From Streptomyces sp. NBC_01288 (GTDB taxonomy: Bacteria > Actinomycetota > Actinomycetes > Streptomycetales > Streptomycetaceae): a DNA stretch of 64,000 nt. Both the position numbers and the translations under genes were made by a program. Shown here piece after piece: positions 64,000-64,000 of the stretch. Numbering within the stretch: position 1 is the first letter of the stretch; each line of letters opens with the position of its first letter. The notes under the pieces were generated by a model, which was not told the origin of the DNA, ran no database searches, and was given only the letters and a program-made list of their open reading frames with translations. The stretch covers positions 2,232,001-2,296,000 of the forward strand of contig NZ_CP108427.1 in assembly GCF_035982055.1 (NCBI RefSeq). The letters run 5' to 3'.

Positions 64000-64000
64000 C

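Overview
The window is high-GC actinobacterial chromosome, almost certainly Streptomyces. The codons are strongly G/C-ending, GTG and TTG starts are common, and it carries geosmin synthase, a CprB-type gamma-butyrolactone receptor homologue, a CvnABCD conservon, a subtilisin-inhibitor protein, an SAV2148-type HEPN protein and the DUF6230/DUF6114 pair. From memory, several neighbourhoods (cys genes, erm-type methylase, geosmin synthase near cprB) resemble the SCO607x-610x part of the S. coelicolor core. I could not run an alignment.

Layout. 1-6518: sulfur assimilation (cysC end, cysD, cysN), two cysteine-ending mini-ORFs, a sulfonate/taurine-type ABC transporter and a sirohydrochlorin chelatase, all on the plus strand. 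6622-7511: a complete IS5-family insertion sequence with CTAG target duplication. 7568-10287: an orphan GTPase-associated protein 1 (GAP1) gene whose 3' end is tandemly duplicated. 10545-17212: small metabolic genes (DsbA-like, mycothiol-type DinB protein, ketopantoate reductase-like, DUF1697), an MMPL exporter, and a convergent erm-type 23S rRNA methylase with an upstream 37-codon leader ORF. 17392-20476: a sugar ABC transporter operon. 20648-23710: phosphotransferase, DnaQ-like exonuclease, HEPN protein.

23815-26014 encodes two adjacent secreted proteins that together look like one copper amine oxidase split into N-domain and catalytic chains. 26212-38248 holds the TreX/GlgX-TreY-TreZ set for making trehalose from glycogen, but treY and treZ are separated by a P450-like protein without its heme cysteine, two M14 carboxypeptidase paralogues, an SSI-type protease inhibitor coupled to one of them, and a DUF1707-FHA protein. 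A triple iterated motif ending in a hairpin closes treZ.

38331-46085: phosphotransferase, Xaa-Pro peptidase, PDZ protein, a frameshifted gene, geosmin synthase, and an LLM oxidoreductase with an early stop codon. 46146-54386: an ARMT1-type phosphatase, cprB with an operator-like inverted repeat, then secreted proteins (subtilase, AA10 LPMO, a small exported protein, DUF6230/DUF6114) and TatA. 54421-57847: an ArsR-MgtA metal operon and a TerB-like gene. 58217-63074: an orphan sugar-type binding lipoprotein followed by a CvnABCD conservon. The window ends inside an M81 metallopeptidase gene on the minus strand.

The strongest candidates for something not fully described are the split amine oxidase, the Cys-less P450 beside the TreXYZ/M14/SSI cluster, the erm leader region, the Cys-ending mini-ORFs behind cysN, and the orphan GAP1 gene with duplicated 3' end next to a fresh IS. 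No tRNA, rRNA or CRISPR array was seen.
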